DNA of 64,000 nucleotides from VXYL01 sp965200375 (GTDB lineage: Bacteria > Pseudomonadota > Gammaproteobacteria > Pseudomonadales > Azotimanducaceae): NCBI GenBank assembly GCA_965200375.1, contig OZ241353.1, forward strand, positions 620,001-684,000, read 5' to 3'. A program made the position numbers and the translations under genes. The notes beneath the pieces are model-generated. The model saw only the letters and a program-made list of their open reading frames with translations, ran no database searches and was not told the DNA's origin. Below, piece by piece: positions 51,239 to 59,709 of the stretch (position 1 is its first letter; each line of letters opens with the position of its first letter).

Positions 51239-52587
51239 TCGAGCAGCTCCCGCAGGCAGCAGCCGAGGGCGTCGATGCCAACGCGCCGCTGCGTCATGCT
51301 GTCGCGTTCCCGCACGGTGGCGGTGTGATCCTCGAGGCTCTGGAAGTCCACCGTGACGCACGCCGGCGTACCCACTTCGTCGTGGCGCCGATAGCCCTTG
51401 CCGATGTTGCCGGAGTTCTCGAACAGCACCCGTCCGAGCCCGAGGCCCATCAGCGCGGTCTTGATCGCGCGGGCCTTCGCAACCAGTCCCTCGTGGTTGC
51501 GCTTCAAGGGCATGACGGCCGCCTTGATCGGCGCCAGGTGCGGCTGCAACGCCAGCACGGTGCGTTCCTTGCCATTCGGGAGCTTTTCCTCGCGATAGGC
51601 TTCGTTCAGCACCGCCAGCACGCCCCGGTCCACGCCGGCGGAGGGCTCGATCACGAACGGCACCACCCATCCCCGGTCGGGCTGCTGGACTGCCAGGCGG
51701 GCGTTGGAATCCGCATTGGGCGCCACTGCGGCGGCGATGGCCAGTTCGCTCTGCTGCTTGGTGTGGGAGCCTAGGTCGAAGTCCGTCCGGTTGGCGATGC
51801 CTTCGAGTTCCTCGACGCCGTGGGGAAACTCGTACATCACGTCCACGGTGGCCTTGGAATAGTGCGCCAGCTCCGCCTGCGGCACCCGCAGCAGCGACAG
51901 CCGGTTGCCGTCCACGCCCTGCTGCCGCCACCAGTCGAGGCGCGCCTCCACCCAGCGTTCGTGCCACTCGTCGTCCGTTCCCGGCGCGACGAAGAACTCC
52001 AGCTCCATCTGCTCGAACTCGCGCATCCGAAACACGAAGTTGCGCGGCGTGATCTCGTTGCGGAACGCCTTGCCGATCTGGGCGATGCCGAATGGCAGCT
52101 TGGCCGCCGTGGCATCCAGCACATTCTTGAAATTGGCGAATATGGCTTGCGCCGTCTCCGGGCGCAGGTAGGCGAAGGCATTTGCGTCTTCCACCGGGCC
52201 CACCCCGGTCTTGAACATCAGGTTGAAGGGGCGGGCATCGGTGAGGTTCCTGGCCCCGCATTTGGGGCAGCTGCCGTCGACGTCGTCGGCCCGCCAGCGG
52301 GCCTTGCAGACGCGGCAATCCACCAGCGGATCGGCGAACGTGTCCTCGTGGCCGGAGTAGCGCAGCACCTTCCGATTGGTGAGGATGGCGGCGTCCAGCC
52401 CTTCCACGTCGTCGCGCTCGTACACCATCGCCCGCCACCACGCCGCCTTGAGGTTGTTCTTGAGCTCCACCCCCAGCGGCCCGTAGTCGTATACGCCTTG
52501 CAGGCCGCCGTAGATCTCGCTCCCCTGGAACACGAAACCGCGCCGCTTGCAGAGCGCGGCAAGCTCTTCCATGGTGCGGGCGGGCAT
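51235..52587 (-). CDS. Glycyl-tRNA synthetase, dimeric (eukaryote/archaeal-like) type
   Basis: Class II synthetase charging tRNA-Gly. 450 residues as one chain, not the alpha2beta2 GlyQ/GlyS usual in gammaproteobacteria. Motifs are GFVFQGSEIYGGLQGVYDYG, a zinc-like four-Cys element (DCRVCKARW and CPKCGARN), YLRPETAQAIFANF, AQIGKAFRNEITPRNFVFRM, VVPFVIEPSAGVDRGVLAVL and a C-terminal anticodon domain (VLFENSGNIGKGYRRHDEVG). ATG at 52587. Confidence 0.94.
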   Translation of the reverse strand: MPARTMEELAALCKRRGFVFQGSEIYGGLQGVYDYGPLGVELKNNLKAAWWRAMVYERDDVEGLDAAILTNRKVLRYSGHEDTFADPLVDCRVCKARWRADDVDGSCPKCGARNLTDARPFNLMFKTGVGPVEDANAFAYLRPETAQAIFANFKNVLDATAAKLPFGIAQIGKAFRNEITPRNFVFRMREFEQMELEFFVAPGTDDEWHERWVEARLDWWRQQGVDGNRLSLLRVPQAELAHYSKATVDVMYEFPHGVEELEGIANRTDFDLGSHTKQQSELAIAAAVAPNADSNARLAVQQPDRGWVVPFVIEPSAGVDRGVLAVLNEAYREEKLPNGKERTVLALQPHLAPIKAAVMPLKRNHEGLVAKARAIKTALMGLGLGRVLFENSGNIGKGYRRHDEVGTPACVTVDFQSLEDHTATVRERDSMTQRRVGIDALGCCLRELLE

Positions 52588-52739
52588 GGCGCGTGGTGCG
52601 CTCCGAAGCGCAAAGGCGCGGCACTATACCTTGCGCTTGGCCGCCGCGCGACCGCTCCGGCGCTGAGAGGCTCGGGAGACACCGGCTCGCTGCGCCTGGC
52701 CCCGACTGTCGGTTGCTTCGCCGGCCTGTCCGCGATTGA

Positions 52740-53834
52740 ATGTCCGCCGCCATGCCGTCGGGAAGCACCCATCGCGTCAGCAACGATGCTGCGGTCGGGC
52801 CGCCGCGGCAGGATCTGCCGCCGGAGCGGCGCACCGAATCAGCGTGCCACGTCGCCTTCGTCGTGGACCCGGTCCCTTCGCTCAACGTCCGCAAGGACAC
52901 CACCCTGGCGATGATGCGGGCGGCGCAGCGACGCGGCTGGCGCATCAGCGTCATGGGCATCGGCGACCTGGCCTTGCAGCATGGCCAGGCCGTGGGTTGG
53001 TGCCGGGACCTGGCGCTCTCCCCGGCGGCGATGGCTTCCCTCGATGCGGTGGAGGGTCCGGACTACTACCGGCTGGGACCGCCGGCGCGACTGGCGCTGG
53101 CGGAGGCGGACATCGTGATGATGCGCAAGGATCCGCCCTTCGACATGCGCTATGTCTACGCCACCTACCTGCTCGAACGGGCCGTCGCCCAAGGGGCGGT
53201 GGTGGTCAACGCGCCGCGCAGCCTGCGCGACTGCAACGAGAAGTTCTACGCCACCGAGTTTCCCGACTGCGCGCCGCCGCTCATCGTCGCGGCGCGTCCG
53301 GATCTGCTGCAGGCGTTCCACGCCGAACACGGCGACGTGGTGTTCAAGAAGCTGGACGGCATGGGTGGCGCGAGCATATTCCGCGTACGCAGGGACGACC
53401 CGAACCTGCGGGTGGTGATCGAGACCCTCACCGAAGGCAGCGCGCAGCCCATCATGGCGCAACGGTTCCTGCCGGAGATCGCGGACGGCGACAAGCGCAT
53501 CCTGCTGATCGATGGCGAACCGGTGCCCTACGCCTTGGCCCGCGTGCCGGCGCCTGGGGAGACCCGGGGCAATCTTGCCGCCGGCGGCGAGGGCCGAGGC
53601 CAGCCGCTCGGCGCTCGGGACCAGGAGATCGCCGCCGCCCTCGGGCCAGCGCTGCGGGAGCGGGGGCTGCTGTTCGTCGGCATCGACGTCATCGGCGACC
53701 ATCTCACCGAGGTGAACGTCACCTGCCCCACCTGCGTGCGCGAGTTGGACCGGCAATTCGGCCTGGACATCGCTGGCGACCTGATGGACTGCCTGTATCG
53801 GCGCCTACGGCGCCCGGTGGCGGCCACGCCTTGA
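52740..53834 (+). CDS. gshB: Glutathione synthetase GshB
   Basis: ATP-grasp ligase joining gamma-glutamylcysteine and glycine. 364 residues, about 45 more than usual because of a charged N-terminal extension before HVAFVVDPVPSLNVRKDTTL. Motifs are MRKDPPFDMRYVYATYLLE, NAPRSLRDCNEK, VFKKLDGMGGASIF and VNVTCPTCVREL (Cys where Ser is common). ATG at 52740; ATG at 52752 is an alternative. tonB follows with a TTGA overlap. Confidence 0.95.
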   Translation: MSAAMPSGSTHRVSNDAAVGPPRQDLPPERRTESACHVAFVVDPVPSLNVRKDTTLAMMRAAQRRGWRISVMGIGDLALQHGQAVGWCRDLALSPAAMASLDAVEGPDYYRLGPPARLALAEADIVMMRKDPPFDMRYVYATYLLERAVAQGAVVVNAPRSLRDCNEKFYATEFPDCAPPLIVAARPDLLQAFHAEHGDVVFKKLDGMGGASIFRVRRDDPNLRVVIETLTEGSAQPIMAQRFLPEIADGDKRILLIDGEPVPYALARVPAPGETRGNLAAGGEGRGQPLGARDQEIAAALGPALRERGLLFVGIDVIGDHLTEVNVTCPTCVRELDRQFGLDIAGDLMDCLYRRLRRPVAATP

Positions 53835-54631
53835 GGCCGGCGCCCGACACAGGGGGGGGCCTCTCGTCGCCGTGGCGGCTCGCGCTCTGCGTCTTCCTCG
53901 CCGCGGCGTTGCACGGCGCTCTGCTGTTCGGCGTGAAGCTGCCGGTGGCCGCGCCGCAGACGCCGCCGGTGGTCGCCATCACGCTGGAGAGCCCTCAGCG
54001 TGCGAGGGGAAACCCCTCGCAAGAAAAGAGCCCTCAGCGGGGGCCGCTCGCGAGCGAGCGGCGCGCGAGGAGCCCAGCGCCGGCGGCGGAAGCCGCGTCG
54101 CCAGTTCCGATTCGGCGCGAAGCCATTGCAACGCCAGCGCGGCCAGGGGCCGCTGCCGAACCGGCGTTGGCGGCCGAGAAGCCAAAGCCGCTGGCCGCGC
54201 CAGCGCGCGACAAGCTCGTCGGCAAGAGCGCCTTGGCGCTGGCCCGCGCCGTCGCCGACGCGGCCGGCGCGGATGCCAGGGCATCGGCAGGCTTCGGCAA
54301 CGCCGCGCCGCTGGGTGCGGACTTCGCCTACTACCTCGATGCCTGGCGGCGCAAGGTGGAGCGCATCGGCCAGCTCAACTATCCCGCCGAGGCCAAGGCC
54401 CAGGGGCTGACGGGCACCCTCAGGCTGCGGGTGAGCATCGCCGCGGACGGCACCCTGAACGACGTTCGCGTTGTCGAAGGCAGCGGCCATGCGGTGCTCG
54501 ACGCGGCGGCGCTGCGCATCGTGCGTCTGGCAGCCCCCTACGCGCCGTTCTCGCCTACCATGCGGGCCGCCGCGGAGGTGCTGGAAATCGAGCGCACTTG
54601 GCAGTTTCGCAACAGCCGGCTTTCCGCGTGA
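53831..54631 (+). CDS. tonB: Energy transducer TonB
   Basis: Links inner-membrane energy (ExbBD) to outer-membrane receptors. 266 residues. An N-terminal TM anchor (RLALCVFLAAALHGALLFGV) is followed by a Pro/Ala-rich periplasmic linker and a C-terminal TonB domain (RIGQLNYPAEAKAQGLTGTL, then VSIAADGTLNDVRVVEGSGH). TTG at 53831 overlaps the gshB stop (TTGA). Odd features are a G8 run at 53852-53859 near the start and a palindromic in-frame insertion at 53990-54028. Order gshB-tonB-algH-ruvX is as in pseudomonads. Confidence 0.9.
   Translation: MRPAPDTGGGLSSPWRLALCVFLAAALHGALLFGVKLPVAAPQTPPVVAITLESPQRARGNPSQEKSPQRGPLASERRARSPAPAAEAASPVPIRREAIATPARPGAAAEPALAAEKPKPLAAPARDKLVGKSALALARAVADAAGADARASAGFGNAAPLGADFAYYLDAWRRKVERIGQLNYPAEAKAQGLTGTLRLRVSIAADGTLNDVRVVEGSGHAVLDAAALRIVRLAAPYAPFSPTMRAAAEVLEIERTWQFRNSRLSA
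53990..54039 (+). repeat. 39-bp in-frame palindromic insertion in tonB with 11-bp flanking repeats
   Basis: AGCCCTCAGCG occurs at 53990-54000 and again at 54029-54039, 39 bases apart (13 codons). Between them TGCGAGGGG (54001-54009) pairs perfectly with CCCCTCGCA (54013-54021) across an AAA loop. This looks like a short hairpin element with target duplication, tolerated in the disordered linker. Confidence 0.6.
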
Positions 54632-54683
54632 GCTGCGCTGACCCGCGGGGACCTCGGCCCCGTTCGGCGATGGAGGCATTGGC

Positions 54684-55232
54684 ATGAAGTCCTTGGCTGG
54701 CCAGTTCCTGGTAAGCATGCCGAGGCTGCATGGCAGCACGTTCGGCGAGAGCGTCATCTACTTGTGGGGCCACGACGAGCACGGCGCTCAAGGGCTGGTG
54801 GTGAACAAGGCCCACGAGCTGACGCTTCTGACCCTGCTGCACCAGCTGTCGCTGCCGGCGAGAATCGCTGCCGACGCGCCGGTGGCGAACGGCGGGCCGG
54901 TGGAACGGCAGCGGGGCTTCATCCTGCACACCAGCGACTTCAGCACGGACTCCAGCGACGCCGCAGGCAAGGACCTGTCCATCTCCTACAGCCGGGAGAT
55001 CCTCGAGCTGATCGCCGCCGGCGAAGGGCCGAAACGGTATCTGGTGGCACTGGGCTACGCCGGCTGGGGCCCTGGCCAGCTGGAGGACGAACTGCTCGAT
55101 TCGTCCTGGCTCACCGCGCCGAGCTCCCCGGAAGTGCTGTTCGAGATGCCCCTCGAAGAACGCCTTGCCCATGTGGCGTCCCAGCTTGGCATCGACTTCC
55201 AGCGGCTGGGCCTCGATGCCGGCTACGCGTGA
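54684..55232 (+). CDS. YqgE/AlgH family protein
   Basis: 182 residues of the DUF179 family, function not firmly established. It shows GQFLVSMPRLHGSTFGESVI, GAQGLVVNKAHELTL, VANGGPVERQRGFILHTSDF and LVALGYAGWGPGQLEDEL. It precedes ruvX with an overlap of 17 bases, the usual arrangement. Confidence 0.95.
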   Translation: MKSLAGQFLVSMPRLHGSTFGESVIYLWGHDEHGAQGLVVNKAHELTLLTLLHQLSLPARIAADAPVANGGPVERQRGFILHTSDFSTDSSDAAGKDLSISYSREILELIAAGEGPKRYLVALGYAGWGPGQLEDELLDSSWLTAPSSPEVLFEMPLEERLAHVASQLGIDFQRLGLDAGYA

Positions 55233-55626
55233 GGCGCAGCGGATTCGCGCCCTGGTGTTCGACTTCGGGCTGCGGCGCATCGGCGTCGCGGTGGCCGAGA
55301 CGGGCCTTGGCCATGCCCATGCCCTGGCCAGCATCGGCGCCCGGGACGGCGCACCCCAGTGGCCGCCGCTGGACGCCCTCGTGGCCGAGTGGCAGCCACA
55401 GCAACTGGTGGTGGGCCTGCCGCTCAACATGGACGGCACGTGCAGCGCCATGTGCGCCAAGGCGGAGGCGTTCGGGGCCTTGGTCGAGGCGCGCTACGGC
55501 CTGCCGGCCGCGTATGCGGACGAACGCCTTTCCACCTTCGAGGCCATCGATCGCGGGGCGCCGCCGAAGGATGCCCATGCCCTCGCCGCCGCAGTGATCG
55601 CGGAGACCTGGCTCGCAGGCGTCTAG
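55216..55626 (+). CDS. ruvX: Holliday junction resolvase-like RuvX/YqgF
   Basis: RNase H-fold nuclease; relatives process the 5' end of 16S pre-rRNA. 136 residues. Motifs are ALVFDFGLRRIGVAVAETGL (first acidic residue), QQLVVGLPLNMDGTCSAMCA and YADERLSTFEAID. ATG at 55216 lies within the end of the algH-like gene. Confidence 0.94.
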   Translation: MPATREAQRIRALVFDFGLRRIGVAVAETGLGHAHALASIGARDGAPQWPPLDALVAEWQPQQLVVGLPLNMDGTCSAMCAKAEAFGALVEARYGLPAAYADERLSTFEAIDRGAPPKDAHALAAAVIAETWLAGV

Positions 55627-55673
55627 ATCCAAAGGGAACAAAGGCTGGCAGCGAAGCGGTGGAACCCAAATTC

Positions 55674-55715
55674 ACGCGAATTCAGTCAGCGCATAGCGCT
55701 CAATTCGCGTATACT
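55674..55715 (+). promoter_or_regulatory. Inverted repeat and -10-like box before the AAA ATPase; possible leaderless start
   Basis: ACGCGAATT (55674-55682) and AATTCGCGT (55702-55710) form a 9-bp perfect inverted repeat with a 19-base centre. TATACT at 55710-55715 is a good -10, with the ATG only seven bases later, which implies a leaderless or nearly leaderless mRNA. No good -35 is visible. The repeat would suit an operator. Confidence 0.45.
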
Positions 55716-55722
55716 CAGCCAA

Positions 55723-56868
55723 ATGAACGGCACCGGCTACATTCCCCAGGCGCAGCTGCCGCGTTTGGCCCGCACGGCTGTCGCTGGCAAGGTTGTCGTG
55801 CTGTACGGCCCGCGACGGGTGGGCAAGACGACGCTCATCCGCCGCTACGTCCGCCAGCACGCTCCCGATGCGCTGGTCGTGACTGGCGAGGACGCGGCCG
55901 TGCGCGAGTACATGGAGAGCCAGTCCATCGCCAAGTTGCGCGAGTTCGTGGGCGGCCGTCGCACGCTGGTGGTGGACGAAGCTCAGCACGTGCGCGAGAT
56001 CGGCCTGAATCTGAAGCTGCTGGCGGACCATGTGGAGGGCCTGCGGATCGTCGCAACCGGATCGTCCTCGTTCGACCTCGCAGCGCGAACCGGCGAGCCG
56101 TTGACGGGCCGCAAGACCACGCTGCTGCTGCTGCCGCTGGCCCAGCTGGAACTCGGCCAGTTGGAATCCGCCCACGAGACCGTCGCCAATCTCGAAGCCC
56201 GCCTGCTCTACGGGAGCTACCCGGAAGTCGTCCTGATGGCCTCGAACGAGGAGAGGGCCGCCTACCTGCGGGAGCTCATCGCGTCCTACCTGTTCAGAGA
56301 CGTCCTGCAGCTCGAAGGCATCCGCCATGCGGCCAAGCTGACGACGCTGCTGCAGCTTCTCGCCTTCCAGATTGGCAAGGACGTCTCGATCAGCGAGCTG
56401 GCGTCCAGCGCTGGCATGAACAAGAACACGGTGGACCGCTACCTGGACCTGCTGGAGAAGGCATACGTCGTCTACAGCCGCCATGGCTTCAGCCGCAACC
56501 TCCGCAAGGAGATCACCAAGAGCCGCCGCTACTACTTTTACGACAACGGCGTACGCAACGGTCTCATCGGCAACTTCAATCCACTGGCGCTGCGCGACGA
56601 CGCCGGGGCGCTCTGGGAGAACTACGCCCTCGCGGAGCGGATGAAACGCAACCTCTACAAGGGCCGCCAGCCGATGAGCTACTTCTGGCGCACCTACGAC
56701 CGCCAGGAGATCGATCTCGTGGAGGACCACCAGGGCCAGCTTACGGCCGCGGAGATGAAGTGGTCGCCCCGCAAGCACCCCAAGGCGCCGGGCGGCTGGC
56801 TCAATGCCTACCCCGGCAGCGCCTTCCGCGTGGTGCATCCACGGGACTATCTGTGTTTCGTGACCTAG
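55723..56868 (+). CDS. AAA (AAA_14) ATPase with DUF4143 domain
   Basis: 381 residues. The N-terminal AAA domain has the P-loop LYGPRRVGKTTLIRRY, Walker B RRTLVVDEAQHVR and sensor IVATGSSSFDLA. A winged-helix-like part (SISELASSAGMNKNTVDRYL) precedes the C-terminal nuclease-like DUF4143 (YYFYDNGVRNGLIGNFN and SYFWRTYDRQEIDLVED). These proteins are common accessory genes with unproven function. It sits between ruvX and pilT, where pyrR-pyrB-pyrC often occur. Confidence 0.9.
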   Translation: MNGTGYIPQAQLPRLARTAVAGKVVVLYGPRRVGKTTLIRRYVRQHAPDALVVTGEDAAVREYMESQSIAKLREFVGGRRTLVVDEAQHVREIGLNLKLLADHVEGLRIVATGSSSFDLAARTGEPLTGRKTTLLLLPLAQLELGQLESAHETVANLEARLLYGSYPEVVLMASNEERAAYLRELIASYLFRDVLQLEGIRHAAKLTTLLQLLAFQIGKDVSISELASSAGMNKNTVDRYLDLLEKAYVVYSRHGFSRNLRKEITKSRRYYFYDNGVRNGLIGNFNPLALRDDAGALWENYALAERMKRNLYKGRQPMSYFWRTYDRQEIDLVEDHQGQLTAAEMKWSPRKHPKAPGGWLNAYPGSAFRVVHPRDYLCFVT

Positions 56869-56883
56869 CGCGATCGCACTGCC

Positions 56884-57912
56884 TCAGTCCGGCCGCCCTG
56901 CTGCCGCTACGCCCGCCGCTGTCAGCCGCTGCACGGCCTGCTCCATGGTCTGCATGCCTTGGGCCGCGGCGGTTTGCATGGCGCTGCGGAGCCCGGCGAG
57001 CTTGTGCTCGCGGACCAGATTCCGCACTGCGGGGGTGGCGAGCATGATCTCGTGCGCCGCCACGCGGCCGCCGCCGACCTTCGGCAGCAGCGCTTGCGCC
57101 ACCACCGCGGTCAGCGATTCGGCAAGGGCGGCGCGAACGGCGCTCTGCTCGGCGGCGGGGAAGGCGTTGACGATGCGGTCGATGGTCTGCGGCGCGGAGC
57201 CGGTGTGCAGCGTGGCGAATACCAGATGGCCAGTCTCGGCGGCGGTGAGCGCCAAGCGCATGGTGGCGAGGTCGCGCATCTCGCCCACCAGGATCACGTC
57301 CGGGTCCTCGCGCAGCGCGGCCCGCAGGGCGTCGGCGAAACTGCGCGTGTCCCGCCCCAGTTCGCGTTGGTGGACTAGGCAGCGGCGCGGCTCGTGAAGG
57401 AACTCTATTGGGTCTTCGATGGTGACGATGTGCTTGCGGCGATGCCGGTTCACATGGTCCACCAGCGCCGCCAGCGTGGTGCTCTTGCCGCAGCCTGTGG
57501 GGCCGGTCACCAGCACCAGGCCGCAGCGGGCCGCTGCCATGCCCTCGAAGGCCGGCCCCATGCCGAGTTCCTCGAGGCTCGGCACCCTGGACGGCACCAC
57601 GCGCAGCACCGCGCCGAGGCCCCGTTGATGGCGGAAGACGTTGACGCGGAAACGGCCTGCCGCCGGCACGTCGACGGCGAAGTCCGCGTCCAGCGCATCT
57701 TCGAGGCGCAGCGTTTCTCCCGCCAGCAGCCCTTCCAGCCACGCGGCGATCGCGCTCGACTCCAGCGGCGGAGCATCCAGCGGCGCGATGTCGCCGTCGA
57801 CGCGCAGCATCGGCGGCGCACCGGCCGAGAGGTGCAGATCCGAAGCGCCCTGTTGCCTAGCCAGCGCCAGCAGCTCGTGGGCGGGCTGCGCCGGCGCTCT
57901 GGTGGAACCCAT
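56884..57912 (-). CDS. pilT: Type IV pilus retraction ATPase PilT-like
   Basis: Hexameric ATPase powering pilus retraction and twitching. 342 residues. The N-terminal PAS-like domain has QGASDLHLSAGAPPMLRVDG. The RecA core has Walker A GPTGCGKSTT, IVTIEDPIEFLHEP, Walker B DVILVGEMRD and the His box FATLHT. The C-terminal HEIMLATPAVRNLVREHKLAG is as in PilT. ATG at 57912 lies inside a 110-bp sequence duplicated upstream at 58856-58968. Confidence 0.92.
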   Translation of the reverse strand: MGSTRAPAQPAHELLALARQQGASDLHLSAGAPPMLRVDGDIAPLDAPPLESSAIAAWLEGLLAGETLRLEDALDADFAVDVPAAGRFRVNVFRHQRGLGAVLRVVPSRVPSLEELGMGPAFEGMAAARCGLVLVTGPTGCGKSTTLAALVDHVNRHRRKHIVTIEDPIEFLHEPRRCLVHQRELGRDTRSFADALRAALREDPDVILVGEMRDLATMRLALTAAETGHLVFATLHTGSAPQTIDRIVNAFPAAEQSAVRAALAESLTAVVAQALLPKVGGGRVAAHEIMLATPAVRNLVREHKLAGLRSAMQTAAAQGMQTMEQAVQRLTAAGVAAAGRPD

Positions 57913-57990
57913 GCGTCGCACGTTACGCCCCCGACGGCTGCGCCGGCGTAGGCTTCGGCCCACCTTGCCGTAGGAAAACGCCGGCCCGTG
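57881..57990 (+). repeat. 110-bp direct repeat, copy A (pilT 5' end and upstream)
   Basis: Spans the first codons of pilT and its upstream region. It matches 58856-58968 with about three substitutions and three inserted bases by my reading. The two copies are 975 bp apart in the same orientation and enclose a lower-GC gene. Confidence 0.85.
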
Positions 57991-58108
57991 TCAGTCGGAG
58001 AGCTGGAGGACATCCGACGGATCGCCACCGAGCCGCCCGTCGCCCGAGGTTGGGCCAACTCCGAGGATTGAGCCCTGGAAGCCACGCGGGGCAAGGAGGA
58101 ACTACGAG

Positions 58109-58630
58109 CTACGGCACCGCGTCCTCCGAATCCAAAAGACGAAGCAATCTATCGCGCAACTCGATGGCGCACACATCAAGCACTTGGTCCAACTTGATGC
58201 CGTGTTCAAAGGCACACTTCTTGAACGACTCGTCCTGCGCCGTTGCCGACTTGTACTCAGTCCGCATGTACTGGATGCAGAATTCCTGGACGTCGTATGC
58301 ACTCTTGCCCGTCACTGCGTCGATCAATTCGGGCGCCCTTTGCTCTGCCCACGCAGCAGCCTCCACGCATTCAGAGACCTTCTTGCCTAGATCCGTAAGC
58401 CGCACAGGACTCCCCCCGCCAAGAACATTCGGGGGCAGTGCCGCAAGGACCTTCTTGATGTCGTCGCGTATTTCAGCCAAGGCTGCCTTGGTGTCGCGTT
58501 TGAATTCATCCATCGCTTTCATCCACTCGCCGTGCTTGCCGAACCATCTGGACATCCAGATCACAAGGCCTATCGTGGGGATGATCACGACGGCAATTGG
58601 ACGGACCCAATCCATGTCAATGGGCATCAT
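58109..58630 (-). CDS. Membrane-anchored protein of unknown function, probably acquired
   Basis: 173 residues. An N-terminal TM segment (VRPIAVVIIPTIGLVIWMS, about 8-26) is followed by a charged helical part (KAMDEFKRDTKAALAEIRDD) and an alpha-rich C-terminal half with cysteines (KKVSECVEAAAWAEQ, VQEFCIQYMRTE and LDVCAIELRDRLLRLL). No family recognised. AGGAG lies about six bases before the ATG. It is clearly less GC-rich than neighbours and sits between copies of a 110-bp repeat, suggesting recent insertion. Confidence 0.7.
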   Translation of the reverse strand: MMPIDMDWVRPIAVVIIPTIGLVIWMSRWFGKHGEWMKAMDEFKRDTKAALAEIRDDIKKVLAALPPNVLGGGSPVRLTDLGKKVSECVEAAAWAEQRAPELIDAVTGKSAYDVQEFCIQYMRTEYKSATAQDESFKKCAFEHGIKLDQVLDVCAIELRDRLLRLLDSEDAVP

Positions 58631-58855
58631 TTGGTCTCCTCGCCTTAAACTGGCAGGCCGGCGACCGCTGATCGACTGGGGTCGCGGCGGCGGTAGTAAG
58701 CTCGCAGGGGCACGGTGGCAGGCCAAGCCTCTGTCAGTAGCGGCAATCCATCCCGTCCATCCAGCCATACCGAGCGGCCTCCTCGCGTTTGCGGTCGCCG
58801 CGAGCAACTTGGCCGCCCGCTCCAACCGTCCGCAGAATAGCGTAGCACCTCGCCG

Positions 58856-58968
58856 GCGGGCTGCGCCGGCGCTCTGGTGGAACCCATGCGGGCGCACGTT
58901 ATACGCCCCCGACGGCCGCGCCGGCGTAGGCTTCGGCCCACCTTGCCGTAGGAAAACGCCGGCCCGTG
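58856..58968 (+). repeat. 110-bp direct repeat, copy B (upstream of yggS)
   Basis: Second copy of 57881-57990. On the minus strand it preserves the pilT start (MGSTRAPAQPA) and then diverges, so it carries a dead pilT start. It probably serves as the yggS upstream region. In the rest of 58631-59013 I see no gene. Confidence 0.85.
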
Positions 58969-59013
58969 CCTGGCGGGCGGCACGGCAGCCGCGCAGTCGG
59001 CTTTAATTGGCCC

Positions 59014-59709
59014 GTGAACGAGGAAGCGAGACTGGCCGAAGTGCGACGCGCCGTCGCCGCGGCGGCAACCAGCGCTGGACGTTCGCCCGGCAGCGTGCGT
59101 CTGCTGGCGGTGTCCAAGACGCGCAGCGCCGCCGAGGTGCGGGCGGCCCGTGCCGCCGGGCAGCGGGAGTTCGGCGAGAACTACGTGCAGGAGGCGCTGG
59201 CCAAGATGCCGGCGGTGGGCAAGGACGTCGTCTGGCACTTCATCGGCGCCGTGCAGGCCAACAAAACCCGGGCCATCGCCCGCCACTTCCAGTGGGTGCA
59301 TACCGTGGACCGGCTGCGCGTGGCCGACCGCCTCGAAGCCGCCGCCGAAGCGCCCCTCGACATCTGCGTGCAGGTGAACGTCGACGCCGAGCCGCAGAAG
59401 GCCGGCGTGGCACCGGAGTGCGCACAGGATCTGATAGAACGCCTCGCGGGCCGCCCGGGACTGCGGCTGCGGGGGCTGATGGCGCTGCCGGACCCGGCTG
59501 CGGACCCGCGGGCGGGCTTCCGGCGGCTGCGGCGGCTGTTCGAGGACAGCGCGTCGTGCGCCGGGGAACACTGGGACACCCTGTCGATGGGCATGTCCGG
59601 CGACTTCCAAGCCGCCATCGAGGAAGGAGCGACCATCGTGCGCATCGGCACCGCCATCTTCGGACCCCGCGCCGGCACACCAGCTGCGGCAGGAGAACGA
59701 CGCCCATGA
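59014..59709 (+). CDS. YggS/PLPBP pyridoxal phosphate homeostasis protein
   Basis: 231 residues, fold-type III PLP barrel with no known catalytic reaction. The PLP lysine lies in VRLLAVSKTRSAAEV; other motifs are GENYVQEAL, WHFIGAVQANKTR, VQVNVDAEPQKAG, LSMGMSGDFQAAIEEGATIV and RIGTAIFG. GTG at 59014 matches the family start. It overlaps proC by four bases. Confidence 0.94.
   Translation: MNEEARLAEVRRAVAAAATSAGRSPGSVRLLAVSKTRSAAEVRAARAAGQREFGENYVQEALAKMPAVGKDVVWHFIGAVQANKTRAIARHFQWVHTVDRLRVADRLEAAAEAPLDICVQVNVDAEPQKAGVAPECAQDLIERLAGRPGLRLRGLMALPDPAADPRAGFRRLRRLFEDSASCAGEHWDTLSMGMSGDFQAAIEEGATIVRIGTAIFGPRAGTPAAAGERRP

Noticed and set aside
54041..54070. Second palindrome in tonB (CCGCTCGCGAGCGAGCGG)
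   Set aside because: Simple GC-rich self-complementarity without flanking repeats; such stretches are common at this base composition.
58645..59610. Minus-strand frame starting with the pilT-like MGSTRAPAQPA in repeat copy B
   Set aside because: It is a dead copy of the pilT start created by the duplication and then runs into unrelated sequence.
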